Counted from the stretch's first letter, positions 11,446-21,640 are shown. The stretch: 64,000 bases of DNA from Hydractinia symbiolongicarpus (GCF_029227915.1 NC_079877.1:29785851-29849850), one strand, 5' to 3'. A program made the numbers and translations. The notes: a model not told the origin generated them from the letters alone.

Positions 11446-11526
11446 GGCAGGATGGCCGAGCGGTCTAAGCGCTGGTTTAAGGCACCAGTCACTTCGGTGC
11501 TGCGAGTTTGAATCTCGTTCCTGTCA
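11446..11526 (+). tRNA. tRNA-Leu-AAG: tRNA-Leu (AAG), 81 nt, C56 to T
   Basis: Duplicate of 8269-8349. It is the last copy with the D-arm deletion; all AAG genes to the right are 82 nt or longer. Confidence 0.6.
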
Positions 11527-12037
11527 TCTTATATCGCATGACCGGAAATGTCCTCGGACAGAGAATATTGTTTACGCTTAAAAACTTCGTCCCCAGAAAG
11601 ACGCAAATTTTAGAAAAAGTAAAATTAACAAGTCTTTGTCGCATTTGGGAAAAATATCACTTGTACCACTTGATTTGGCGGAAAATTTTGTTTATTTTGC
11701 GAAACAGAGATCTAAAGCGTTTAAACGACAGGAGATTTGGATTTACAGCTTGTTAAGAGCGATAGTCCGAATGAAACGGTCTTACAGTCTTGTTCAACAT
11801 TTTTCTTGATAATTGCATAATTTTTACCATTTTACTCACAAGAGTATAAATTTTGGCGTTTCATTATTGTACCCACGCAATGTGAACTTGTCAAAGTTTA
11901 CTTGTCAAGGGACAGACTTAGGACTTCGGATCTTAGGTTAATTGGTTAGAGCAAAAACCTTCCTGCTAATGTCAGAATAAGCCATTTTTGGTTTACTTGA
12001 ACTTTTTTGGGACGGGGATTTTATATCTTAAAAATAA

Positions 12038-12119
12038 GGCAGGATGGCCGAGAGGTATAAGGCGCTGGTTATAGGCACCAGTCACTTCGGTGGCGCGAGT
12101 TCGAATCTCGCGCCTGTCA
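12038..12119 (+). pseudogene. tRNA-Leu (UAG) relic, U33 to A
   Basis: Anticodon loop TATAGGC: U33 is A. The D loop reads GAGAGGTATAA and the acceptor 3' strand GCCTGTC leaves A7 opposite G66. Likely non-functional. Confidence 0.7.
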
Positions 12120-12504
12120 ACTAATCATACATGTCTGAAAAGTACGTCGGACAAAAGTTTTTATTTCCGCTTAACTCTTTTGCCTAGAAAAATCCGCGAA
12201 CGTTTAAAAAGGATGTATCACAAGTTTCGCTTGCATGCAGGACGGGATCGCTAAAACTGCTTGACTGTGCAGGTATTTCCGCCCACAATCAGGCAAAACT
12301 CTCTAAAATGATAAAAAGTCACGGGACGAATACACTTGCAATGGAATGTGCAGAGCTGGTTGGGTATCAACGTATTATTTTGCGTCACTTACTTATTTGA
12401 ATTTTTCATACATTTCTATCATTTTTACATGTCATCTAGTGCTTAAATGCGCGTAAATACTATTTTCTCTGCACGCTCGTCGACATTATGTATTTGGAAA
12501 ACCG

Positions 12505-12586
12505 GGCAGGATGGCCGAGCGGTCTAAGGCGCTGGTTTAAGGCACCAGTCACTTCGGTGGCGCGAGTTCGAATCTTGCTCCTGTCA
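12505..12586 (+). tRNA. tRNA-Leu-AAG: tRNA-Leu (AAG)
   Basis: Consensus except T63, a tolerated G51:U63 wobble. Confidence 0.92.
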
Positions 12587-13096
12587 TCTTATATCGCATG
12601 ACCGGAAATGTCATCGGACAGAGAATATTGATTACGCTTAAAAACTTCGTCCCCAGAAAGACGCAAATTTAAAAAAAGTATAATCAACAAGTCTTTGTCG
12701 CATTGGGGAAAAGTGTCACTTGTACCACTTGATTTTGCGGAAAATTTCGTTTAGTTTTCGAAACAGAGATCTAAAGCGTTTAAACGACAGGAGATTTGGA
12801 TTTACAGCTTGTTAAGAGCGATAGTCCGAATGAAACGTTCTTACAGTCATGTTCAACATTTTTCTTGATAATTGCTTAATTTTTAACATTTAACCCACAA
12901 GAGTATAATTTTCGGCGTTTCATTATTGTACCCACGCAATGTGAACTTGTCAAAGCTTACTTGTCAAGGGACAGACTTAGGACTTCGGATCTTAGGTTAA
13001 TTGGTTAGAGCAAAAACCTTCCTGCTAATGTCAGAATAAGCCATTTTTGGTTTAATTGAACTTTTTTGGGACGGGGATTTTATATCTTACAAATAA

Positions 13097-13178
13097 GGCA
13101 GGATGGCCGAGCGGTCTAAGGCGCTATTTTTAGGCACCAGTCACTTCGGTGGCGCGAGTTCGAATCTCGCTCCTGTCA
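13097..13178 (+). pseudogene. tRNA-Leu (UAG) relic, anticodon stem broken
   Basis: The 5' anticodon strand is CTATT instead of CTGGT, so pairs 29:41 and 30:40 are A:C and T:C. The change also makes an internal T5 run, a Pol III stop signal within the gene. Confidence 0.7.
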
Positions 13179-13563
13179 ACTAATCATACATGTCTGAAAA
13201 GTACGTCGGATAAAAGTTTTTATTTCCGCTTAACTATTTCGCCTGGAAAAATGCGCCAACGTTTAAAAACGATGTATCACAAGTTTCGCTTGCATGCAGG
13301 ACGGGATCGCTAAAACTGCTTGACTGTGCAGGTAATTCCGCCCACAATCAGGCAAAACTCTCTAAATTGATAAAAAGTCAAGGGACAAATACACTTGCAA
13401 TGGAATGTGCGGAGCTGGTTGGGTATCAACGTATTAATTTGCGTCACTTACTTATTTGAATTTTTCATACATTTCTGTCATTTTTACATGTCATCTAGTG
13501 CTTAAATACGCGTAAATACTATTTTCTCTGCACGCTCGTCGACATTATGTATTTGAAAAACCA

Positions 13564-13645
13564 GGCAGGATGGCCGAGCGGTCTAAGGCGCTGGTTTAAG
13601 GCACCAGTCACTTCGGTGGCGCGAGTTCGAATCTCGCTCCTGTCA
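13564..13645 (+). tRNA. tRNA-Leu-AAG: tRNA-Leu (AAG), consensus
   Basis: Full consensus, with A instead of G just upstream (CCA before GGCAGGA). Confidence 0.95.
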
Positions 13646-14137
13646 TCTTATATCGCATGACCGGAAATGTCCTCAGACAGAGGATATTGATTACGCTTAA
13701 AAACTTCGTCCCCAGAAAGACGCAAATTTAAAAAAAGTATAATCAACAAGTCTTTGTCGCATTGGGAAAAGTGTCACTTGTACCACTTGACTTTGCGGAA
13801 AATTTCGTTTATTTTTCGAAACAGAGATCTAAAGCGTTTAAACGACAGGAGATTTGGATTTACAGCTTGTTAAGAGCGATAGTCCGAATGAAACGTTCTT
13901 ACAGTCATGCTCAACATTTTTCTTGATAATTGCTTAATTTTTAACATTTAACCCACAAGAGATTAATATTTTCGGCGTTTCATTATTGTACCCACGCAAT
14001 GTGAACTTGTCAAAGCTTACTTGTCAAGGGACAGACTTAGGACTTCGGATCTTAGGTTAATTGGTTAGAGCAAAAACCTTCCTGCTAATGTCAGAATAAG
14101 CCATTTTTGGTTTAATTGAACTTTTTTGGGACGGGGA

Positions 14138-14156
14138 TTTTATATCTTAAAAATAA
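14138..14156 (+). promoter_or_regulatory. TATA-like box upstream of UAG gene
   Basis: TTTATATCTTAAAAATAA runs right up to the gene start. It is kept, with small changes, before nearly every UAG gene. Upstream TATA-like boxes assist TFIIIB placement at tRNA genes in several eukaryotes; here the role is inferred. Confidence 0.5.
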
Positions 14157-14238
14157 GGCAGGATGGCCGAGCGGTCTAAGGCGCTGGTTTTAGGCACCAG
14201 TCACTTCGGTGGCGCGAGTTCGAATCTCGCTCCTGTCA
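14157..14238 (+). tRNA. tRNA-Leu-UAG: tRNA-Leu (UAG), consensus reference copy
   Basis: A class II leucine tRNA reading CUA (and by wobble other CUN) codons. Acceptor GGCAGGA pairs with TCCTGTC (14231-14237), with a G2:U71 wobble. The D arm is GCC-GAGCGGTCTAA-GGC with G18G19. The anticodon arm is CTGGT-TTTAGGC-ACCAG with U33 and anticodon UAG. The long variable arm is TCACTTCGGTGGC, typical of leucine. The T arm is GCGAG-TTCGAAT-CTCGC, and A73 is the discriminator, a LeuRS identity base. A box (TGGCCGAGCGG) and B box (GTTCGAATC) are intact, there is no intron, and CCA is not encoded. It differs from the AAG gene only at base 34. The anticodon loop contributes a TTTT run inside the gene. Confidence 0.97.
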
Positions 14239-14251
14239 ACTAATCATACAT

Positions 14252-14281
14252 GTCTGAAAAGTACGTCGGATAAAAGTTTTT
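14252..14281 (+). terminator. Hairpin plus T5 terminator of UAG gene
   Basis: GTCTGA (14252-14257) pairs with TCGGAT (14266-14271), two wobbles, and T5 follows at 14277-14281, about 40 nt past the gene. Confidence 0.6.
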
Positions 14282-14605
14282 ATTTCCGCTTAACTATTTC
14301 GCCTGGAAAAATGCGCCAACGTTTAAAAACGATGTATCACAAGTTTCGCTTGCATGCAGGACGGGATCGCTAAAACTGCTTGACTGTGCAGGTAATTCCG
14401 CCCACAATCAGGCAAAACTCTCTAAATTGATAAAAAGTCAAGGGACAAATACACTTGCAATGGAATGTGCGGAGCTGGTTGGGTATCAACGTATTAATTT
14501 GCGTCACTTACTTATTTGAATTTTTCATACATTTCTGTCATTTTTACATGTCATCTAGTGCTTAAATACGCGTAAATACTATTTTCTCTGCACGCTCGTC
14601 GACAT

Positions 14606-14620
14606 TATGTATTTGAAAAA
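14606..14620 (+). promoter_or_regulatory. TATA-like box upstream of AAG gene
   Basis: TATGTATTTGAAAAA lies 4-18 bp before the gene and is kept before nearly all AAG genes. It resembles the box before the UAG gene in place and composition, not in exact sequence. Confidence 0.45.
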
Positions 14621-14623
14621 CCA

Positions 14624-14705
14624 GGCAGGATGGCCGAGCGGTCTAAGGCGCTGGTTTAAGGCACCAGTCACTTCGGTGGCGCGAGTTCGAATCTCGCTCC
14701 TGTCA
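14624..14705 (+). tRNA. tRNA-Leu-AAG: tRNA-Leu (AAG), consensus reference copy
   Basis: A class II leucine tRNA whose anticodon loop is TTAAGGC; A34 would be deaminated to inosine to read CUU and CUC. The remaining 81 positions equal the UAG consensus at 14157-14238: same acceptor stem, D arm, variable arm, T arm and A73. No intron, no encoded CCA. The gene lacks the internal TTTT of its UAG partner. The next run of four or more Ts downstream is at 14872-14876, 167 nt away, because the earlier site reads AAATTTAAA. Confidence 0.97.
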
Positions 14706-15216
14706 TCTTATATCGCATGACCGGAAATGTCCTCAGACAGAGGATATTGATTACGCTTAAAAACTTCGTCCCCAGAAAGACGCAAATTTAAAAAAAGTAT
14801 AATCAACAAGTCTTTGTCGCATTGGGAAAAGTGTCACTTGTACCACTTGACTTTGCGGAAAATTTCGTTTATTTTTCGAAACAGAGATCTAAAGCGTTTA
14901 AACGACAGGAGATTTGGATTTACAGCTTGTTAAGAGCGATAGTCCGAATGAAACGTTCTTACAGTCATGCTCAACATTTTTCTTGATAATTGCTTAATTT
15001 TTAACATTTAACCCACAAGAGATTAATATTTTCGGCGTTTCATTATTGTACCCACGCAATGTGAACTTGTCAAAGCTTACTTGTCAAGGGACAGACTTAG
15101 GACTTCGGATCTTAGGTTAATTGGTTAGAGCAAAAACCTTCCTGCTAATGTCAGAATAAGCCATTTTTGGTTTAATTGAACTTTTTTGGGACGGGGATTT
15201 TATATCTTAAAAATAA
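14706..15216. other. AAG-to-UAG spacer (511 bp), representative
   Basis: This spacer type recurs in every full unit. It holds a TGTC-CTCG-GACA hairpin just after the AAG gene, a CGTC/GACG hairpin near a T3-T4 run, the palindrome CGTTTAAACG, a well-conserved stretch around GTACCCACGCAATGTGAAC, the tRNA-like A-box element with the AAGCCA-TTTT-TGGTTT hairpin, and the TATA-like box of the next UAG gene. I see no coding gene. Confidence 0.8.
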
Positions 15217-15298
15217 GGCAGGATGGCCGAGCGGTCTAAGGCGCTGGTTTTAGGCACCAGTCACTTCGGTGGCGCGAGTTCGAATCTCGCTCCTGTCA
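15217..15298 (+). tRNA. tRNA-Leu-UAG: tRNA-Leu (UAG), consensus
   Basis: Identical to the reference copy at 14157. Confidence 0.97.
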
Positions 15299-15683
15299 AC
15301 TAATCATACATGTCTGAAAAGTACGTCGGATAAAAGTTTTTATTTCCGCTTAACTATTTCGCCTGGAAAAATGCGCGAACGTTTAAAAACGATGTATCAC
15401 AAGTTTCGCTTGCATGCAGGACGGGATCGCTAAAACTGCTTGACTGTGCAGGTAATTCCGCCCACAATCAGGCAAAACTCTCTAAATTGATAAAAAGTCA
15501 CGGGACGAATACCCTTGCAATGGAATGTGCGGAGCTGGTTGGGTATCAACGTATTAATTTGCGTCACTTATTTATTTGAATTTTTCATACATTTCTGTCA
15601 TTTTTACATGTCATCTAGTGCTTAAATACGCGTAAATACTATTTTCTCTGCACGCTCGTCGACATTATGTATTTGAAAAACCG

Positions 15684-15765
15684 GGCAGGATGGCCGAGCG
15701 GTCTAAGGCGCTGGTTTAAGGCACCAGTCACTTCGGTGGCGCGAGTTTGAATCTCGCTCCTGTCA
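15684..15765 (+). tRNA. tRNA-Leu-AAG: tRNA-Leu (AAG), C56 to T
   Basis: Consensus except T loop TTTGAAT (C56 to T), which weakens the B box. Confidence 0.75.
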
Positions 15766-16274
15766 TCTTATATCGCATGACCGGAAATGTACTCGGACAG
15801 AGGATATTGATTACGCCTAAAAACTTCGTCCCCAGAGAGACCCAAATTTAAACAAAGTATAATCAACAAGTCTTTGTCGCATTGGGAAAAGTGTCACTTG
15901 TACCACTTGATTTTGCGGAAAATTTCGTTTATTTTTCGAAACAGAGATCTAAAGCGTTTAAACGACAGGAGATTTGGATTTACAGCTTGTTAAGAGCGAT
16001 AGTCCGAATGAAACGTTCTTACAGTCATGTTCAACATTTTTCTTGATAATTGCTTAATTTTTAACATTTAACCCACAAGAGTATAATTTTCGGCGTTTCA
16101 TTATTGTACCCACGCAATGTGAACTTGTCAAAGCTTACTTGTCAAGGGATAGACTTAGGACTTCGGATCTTAGGTTAATTGGTTAGAGCAAAAACCTTCC
16201 TGCTAATGTCAGAATAAGGCATTTTTGGTTTAATTGAACTTTTTTGGGACGGGGATTTTATATCTTAAAAATAA

Positions 16275-16356
16275 GGCAGGATGGCCGAGCGGTCTAAGGC
16301 GCTGGTTTAAGGCACCAGTCACTTCGGTGGCGCGAGTTCGAATCTCGCTCCTGTCA
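16275..16356 (+). tRNA. tRNA-Leu-AAG: tRNA-Leu (AAG) in the UAG position
   Basis: Flanks on both sides are those of a UAG gene (TATA-like box TATATCTTAAAAATAA before, ACTAATCATAC after), but the anticodon loop is TTAAGGC. One T-to-A change at base 34 converts the isoacceptor; otherwise the gene is consensus. This unit has two AAG genes and no UAG gene. Confidence 0.93.
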
Positions 16357-16741
16357 ACTAATCATACATGTCTGAAAAGTACGTCGGATAAAAGTTTTTA
16401 TTTCCGCTTAACTATTTCGCCTGGAAAAATGCGCGAACGTTTAAAAACGATGTATCACAAGTTTCGCTTGCATGCAGGACGGGATCGCTAAAACTGCTTG
16501 ACTGTGCAGGTAATTCCGCCCACAATCAGGCAAAACTCTCTAAATTGATAAAAAGTCACGGGACGAATACACTTGCAATGGAATGTGCGGAGCTGGTTGG
16601 GTATCAACGTATTAATTTGCGTCACTTACTTATTTGAATTTTTCATACATTTCTGTCATTTTTACATGTCATCTAGTGCTTAAATACGCGTAAATACTAT
16701 TTTCTCTGCACGCTCGTCGACATTATGTATTTGAAAAACCG

Positions 16742-16823
16742 GGCAGGATGGCCGAGCGGTCTAAGGCGCTTTTTTAAGGCACCAGTCACTTCGGTGGCGC
16801 GAGTTTGAATCTCGCTCCTGTCA
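16742..16823 (+). pseudogene. tRNA-Leu (AAG) relic with internal T6
   Basis: The 5' anticodon strand is CTTTT, giving two T:C mismatches with ACCAG and a run of six Ts inside the gene, a strong Pol III stop. C56 is also T. Confidence 0.75.
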
Positions 16824-17332
16824 TCTTATATCGCATGACCGGAAATGTCATCGAACAGAGAATATTGATTACGCTTAAAAACTTCGTCCCCAGAAAGACG
16901 CAAATTTAAAAAAAGGATAATCAACAAGTCTTTGTCGCATTGGGAAAAGTGTCACTTGTACCACTTGATTTTGCGGAAAATTTCGTTTATTTTTCGAAAC
17001 AGAGATCTAAAGCGTTTAAACGACAGGAGATTTGGATTTACAGCTTGTTAAGAGCGATAGTCCGAATGAAACGTTCTTACAGTCATGTTCAACATTTTTC
17101 TTGATAATTGCTTAATTTTTAACATTTAACCCACAAGACTATAATTTTCGGCGTTTCATTATTGTACCCACGCAATGTGAACTTGTCATAGCTTACTTGT
17201 CAAGGCACAGACTTAGGACTTCGGATCTTAAGTTAATTGGTTAGAGCAAAAACCTTCCTGCTAATGTCAGAATAAGCCATTTTTGGTTTAATTGAACTTT
17301 TTTTGGACGGGGATTTTATATCTTAAAAAGAA

Positions 17333-17414
17333 GGCAGGATGGCCGAGCGGTCTAAGGCTCTGGTTTTAGGCACCAGTCACTTCGGTTGCGCGAGTTCGAA
17401 TCTCGATCCTGTCA
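17333..17414 (+). tRNA. tRNA-Leu-UAG: tRNA-Leu (UAG), G49:A65 variant
   Basis: T26, variable arm ending GTTGC, and CTCGA on the 3' T strand giving G49:A65. Confidence 0.8.
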
Positions 17415-17800
17415 ACTAATCATACTTGTCTGAAAAGATTCGTCGGACAAACGTTTTTATTTCCGCTTAACTATTTTGCCTGGAAAAATGCACGAACGTT
17501 TAAAAAGGATGTTTCACAAGTTTCGCTTGCATGCAGGACGGGATCGCTAAAACTGCTTGACTGTGCAGGTAATTCCGCCCACAATCAGGCAAAACTCTCT
17601 AAATTGATGAAAAGTCACGGGACGAATACACTTGCAATGGAATGTGCAGAGCTGGTTGGGTATCAACGTATTATTTTGCGTCACTTACTTATTTGAATTT
17701 TTCATACATTTTTGTCATTTTTACATGTCATCTAGTGCTTAAATACGCGTAAATACTATTTTCTCTGCACGCTCGTCGACATTATGTATTTAAAAAACCG

Positions 17801-17882
17801 GGCAGGATGGCCGAGCGGTCTAAGGCACTGGTTTAAGGCACCAGTCACTTCGGTGGCGCGAGTTCGAATCTCGCTCCTGTCA
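17801..17882 (+). tRNA. tRNA-Leu-AAG: tRNA-Leu (AAG)
   Basis: Consensus except A26, a base often found there in tRNAs. Confidence 0.93.
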
Positions 17883-18391
17883 TCTTATATCGCATGACCG
17901 GAAATGTCCTCAGACAGAGGATATTGATTACGCTTAAAAACTTCGTCCCCAGAAAGACGCAAATTTAAACAAAGTATAATCAAGAAGTCTTTGTCGCATT
18001 GGGAAAAGTGTCACTTGTACCACTTGATTTTACGGAAAATTTCGTTTATTTTTCGAAACAGAGATCTAAAGCGTTTAAACGACAAGAGATTTGGATTTAC
18101 AGCTTGTTAAGAGCGATAGTCCGAATGAAACGTTCTTACAGTCATGTTCAACATTTTTCTTGATAATTGCTTAAATTTTAACATTTAACCCACAAGAGTA
18201 TAATTTTCGGCGTTTCATTATTGTACCCACGCAATGTGAACTTGTCAAAGCTTACTTGTCAAGGGACAGACTTAGGACTTCGGATCTTAGGTTAATTGGT
18301 TAGAGCAAAAACCTTCCTGCTAATGTCAGAATAGGCCATTTTTGGTTTAATTGAACTTTTTTGGGACGGGGATTTTATATCTTAAAAATAA

Positions 18392-18473
18392 GGCAGGATG
18401 GCCGAGCGGTCTAAGGCGCTGGTTTTAGGCACCAGTCACTTCGGTTGCTCGAGTTCGAATCTCGCTCCTGTCA
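18392..18473 (+). tRNA. tRNA-Leu-UAG: tRNA-Leu (UAG), T49 variant
   Basis: T49:C65 mismatch and variable arm GTTGC; the rest is consensus. Confidence 0.87.
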
Positions 18474-18858
18474 ACTAATCATACATGTCTGAAAAGTACG
18501 TCGGATAAAAGTTTTTATTTCCGCTTAACTATGTCGCCTGGAAAAATGCGCCAACGTTTAAAAACGATGTATCACAAGTTTCGCTTGCATGCAGGACGGG
18601 ATCGCTAAAACTGCTTGACTGTGCAGGTAATTCCGCCCACAATCAGGCAAAAGTCTCCAAATTGATAAAAAGTCACGGGACAAATACACTTGCAATGGAA
18701 TGTGCGGAGCTGGTTGGGTATCAACGTATTAATTTGCGTCACTTACTTATTTGAATTTTTCATACATTTCTGTCATTTTTACATGTCATCTAGTGCTTAC
18801 ATACGCGTAAATACTATTTTCTCTGCACGCTCGTCGTTATTATGTATTTGGAAAACCG

Positions 18859-18940
18859 GGCAGGATGGCCGAGCGGTCTAAGGCGCTGGTTTAAGGCACC
18901 AGTCACTTCGGTGGCGCGAGTTCGAATCTCGCTCCTGTCA
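18859..18940 (+). tRNA. tRNA-Leu-AAG: tRNA-Leu (AAG), consensus
   Basis: Identical to the reference AAG copy; the upstream box differs slightly (TTATTATGTATTTGG). Confidence 0.95.
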
Positions 18941-19449
18941 TCTTATATCGCATGACCGGAAATGTCCTCGGACAGAGGATATTGATTACGCTTAAAAACT
19001 TCGTCCCCAGAAAGACGCAAATTTAAACAAAGTATAATCAAGAAGTCTTTGTCGCATTGGGAAAAGTGTCACTTGTACCACTTGATTTTACGGAAAATTT
19101 CGTTTATTTTTCGAAACAGAGATCTAAAGCGTTTAAACGACAGGAGATTTGTATTTACAGCTTGTTAAGAGCGATAGTCCGAATGAAACGTTCTTACAGT
19201 CATGTTCAACATTTTTCTTGATAATTGCTTAATTTTTAACATTTAACCCACAAGACTATAATTTTCGGCGTTTCATTATTGTACCCACGCAATGTGAACT
19301 TGTCATAGCTTACTTGTCAAGGCACAGACTTAGGACTTCGGATCTTAAGTTAATTGGTTAGAGCAAAAACCTTCCTGCTAATGTCAGAATAAGCCATTTT
19401 TGGTTTAATTGAACTTTTTTTGGACGGGGATTTTATATCTTAAAAAGAA

Positions 19450-19531
19450 GGCAGGATGGCCGAGCGGTCTAAGGCTCTGGTTTTAGGCACCAGTCACTTC
19501 GGTTGCGCGAGTTCGAATCTCGATCCTGTCA
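19450..19531 (+). tRNA. tRNA-Leu-UAG: tRNA-Leu (UAG), G49:A65 variant
   Basis: Same variants as 17333-17414, 2117 bp away, so a two-unit duplication links them. Confidence 0.8.
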
Positions 19532-19917
19532 ACTAATCATACTTGTCTGAAAAGATTCGTCGGACAAACGTTTTTATTTCCGCTTAACTATTTTGCCTGG
19601 AAAAATGCACGAACGTTTAAAAAGGATGTTTCACAAGTTTCGCTTGCATGCAGGACGGGATCGCTAAAACTGCTTGACTGTGCAGGTAATTCCGCCCACA
19701 ATCAGGCAAAACTCTCTAAATTGATGAAAAGTCACGGGACGAATACACTTGCAATGGAATGTGCAGAGCTGGTTGGGTATCAACGTATTATTTTGCGTCA
19801 CTTACTTATTTGAATTTTTCATACATTTCTGTCATTTTTACATGTCATCTAGTGCTTAAATACGCGTAAATACTATTTTCTCTGCACGCTCGTCGACATT
19901 ATGTATTTAAAAAACCG

Positions 19918-19999
19918 GGCAGGATGGCCGAGCGGTCTAAGGCACTGGTTTAAGGCACCAGTCACTTCGGCGGCGCGAGTTCGAATCTCGCTCCTGTCA
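19918..19999 (+). tRNA. tRNA-Leu-AAG: tRNA-Leu (AAG)
   Basis: A26 and variable arm TTCGGCGG; otherwise consensus. Confidence 0.92.
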
Positions 20000-20497
20000 T
20001 CTTATATCGCATGGCCAGAAATGTCCTCGGACAGAGGATATTGATTACGCTTAAAAACTTCGTCCCCAGACAGACGCATATTTTAGAAAAAGTATAATTA
20101 ACAAGTCTTTGTCGCATTGGGGAAAAATGTCACTTGTACCACTTGATTTTGCGGAACATTTCGCTTATTTTTCGAAACAGAGATCTAAAGCGTTTAAACG
20201 ACAGGAGATTTGGATTTACAGCTTGTTAAGAGCGATCGTTCTTACAGTCATGTTCAACATTTTTCTTGATAATTGCTTAATTTTTAACATTTAACCCACA
20301 AGACTATAATTTTCGGCGTTTCATTATTGTACCCACGAAATGTGAACTTGTCATAGCTTACTTGTCAAGGCACAGACTTAGGACTTCGGATCTTAAGTTA
20401 ATTGGTTAGAGCAAAAACCTTCCTGCTAATGTCAGAATAAGCCATTTTTGGTTTAATTGAACTTTTTTGGGACGGGGATTTTATATCTTAAAAATAA

Positions 20498-20579
20498 GGC
20501 AGGATGGCCGAGCGGTCTAAGGAGCTGGATTTAGGCACCAGTCACTTCGGTGGCGCGAGTTCGAATCTCGCTCCTGTCA
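20498..20579 (+). tRNA. tRNA-Leu-UAG: tRNA-Leu (UAG), stem mismatches
   Basis: A25 opposite G10 in the D stem and A31 opposite A39 in the anticodon stem. A31 shortens the internal T run to three. Function doubtful. Confidence 0.7.
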
Positions 20580-20964
20580 ACTAATCATACATGTCTGAAA
20601 AGTACGTTGGATAAAAGTTTTTATTTCCGCTTAACTATTTCGCCTGGAAAAATGCGCCAACGTTTAAAAACGATGTATCACAAGTTTCGCTTGCATGCAG
20701 GACGGGATCGCTAAAACTGCTTGACTGTGCAAGTAATTCCGCCCACAATCAGGCAAAACTCTCTAAATTGATAAAAAGTCACGGGACTATTACACTTGCA
20801 ATGGAATGTGCGGAGCTGGTTGGGTATCAACGTATTAATTTGCGTCACTTACTTATTTGAATTTTTCATACATTTCTGTCATTTTTACATGTCATCTAGT
20901 GCTTAAATACGCGTAAATACTATTTTCTCTGCACGCTCGTCGACATTATGTATTTAAAAAACCG

Positions 20965-21047
20965 GGCAGGATGGCCGAGCGGTCTAAGGCGCTTGGTTTA
21001 AGACACCAGTCACTTTGGTGGGGCGAGTTCGAATCTCGCTCCTGTCA
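20965..21047 (+). tRNA. tRNA-Leu-AAG: tRNA-Leu (AAG), 83 nt
   Basis: An extra T lies before the anticodon stem (GCGCTTGGTTTAAG). The stem can reform as TTGGT/ACCAG with a U:G pair. A37 replaces G37, and the variable arm is TTTGGTGGG. Confidence 0.7.
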
Positions 21048-21558
21048 TCTTATATCGCATAACCGGAAATGTCCTCGGACAGAGAATATTGATTACGCTT
21101 AAAAACTTCGTCCCCAGACAGACGCATATTTTAGAAAAAGTATAATTAACAAGTCTTTGTCGCATTGGGGAAAAATGTCACTTGTACCACTTGATTTTGC
21201 GAAACATTTCGCTCATTTTTCGAAACAGAGATCTAAAGCGTTTAAACGACAGGAGATTTGGATTTACAGCTTGTTAAGAGCGATTGTCCGAATGAAACGT
21301 TCTTACAGTCATGTTCAACATATTTCTTGATAGTTGCATAATTTTTAACATTTAACCCACAAGAGTAAAATTTTTGGCGTTTCATTATTGTACCCACGCA
21401 ATGTGAACTTGTCAAAGTTTACTTGTCAACAGACAGACTTAGGACTTCGGATCTTAGGTTAATTGGTTAGAGCAAAAACCTTCCTGCTAATGTCAGCATA
21501 AGCCATTTTTGGTTTAATTGAACTTTTTTTGGACGGGGATTTTATATCTTAAAAATAA

Positions 21559-21640
21559 GGCAGGATGGCCGAGCGGTCTAAGGCGCTGGTTTTAGGCACC
21601 AGTCACTTCGGTGGCGCGAGTTCGAATCTCGCTCCTGTCA
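21559..21640 (+). tRNA. tRNA-Leu-UAG: tRNA-Leu (UAG), consensus
   Basis: Identical to the reference copy at 14157. Confidence 0.97.

Larger units (their letters stand above)
8861..12037 (+). repeat. Three-unit higher-order repeat, copy 2 (3177 bp)
   Basis: Second copy of the block at 5684-8860. Agreement fades at the right edge near 12.0 kb, where the next UAG gene (12038) belongs to another lineage. Confidence 0.8.
13179..14238 (+). repeat. 1060-bp unit, copy 1 of a recent duplication
   Basis: By eye this unit is base-for-base the same as 14239-15298, including private marks GAGATTAATATT, AAGGGACAAAT and CAGTCATGCTC. A very recent duplication or conversion. Confidence 0.9.
14239..14623. 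other. UAG-to-AAG spacer (385 bp), representative
   Basis: This spacer type recurs in every full unit. In order it holds the hairpin plus T5 terminator, the palindrome TGCATGCA, a GTTG-GGTAT-CAAC hairpin, the direct repeat AAATAC-GCGT-AAATAC, and the TATA-like box of the AAG gene. Short reading frames of 60-75 codons occur but show no sign of coding. I see no further gene. Confidence 0.8.
14239..15298 (+). repeat. 1060-bp unit, copy 2 of a recent duplication
   Basis: Apparently identical partner of 13179-14238. Confidence 0.9.

Noticed and set aside
948-11756. A 72-82 codon reading frame repeated every 1059 bp after the AAG gene
   Set aside because: It lies in the spacer, is present only because the unit is repeated, starts in some copies inside the tRNA gene, and is broken by indels in other units. 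No domain or codon bias is visible.
14706-15216. 5S rRNA, U6 or spliced-leader RNA hidden in the 511-bp spacer
   Set aside because: I looked on both strands for their best-known internal motifs and found none beyond the A-box-like element.
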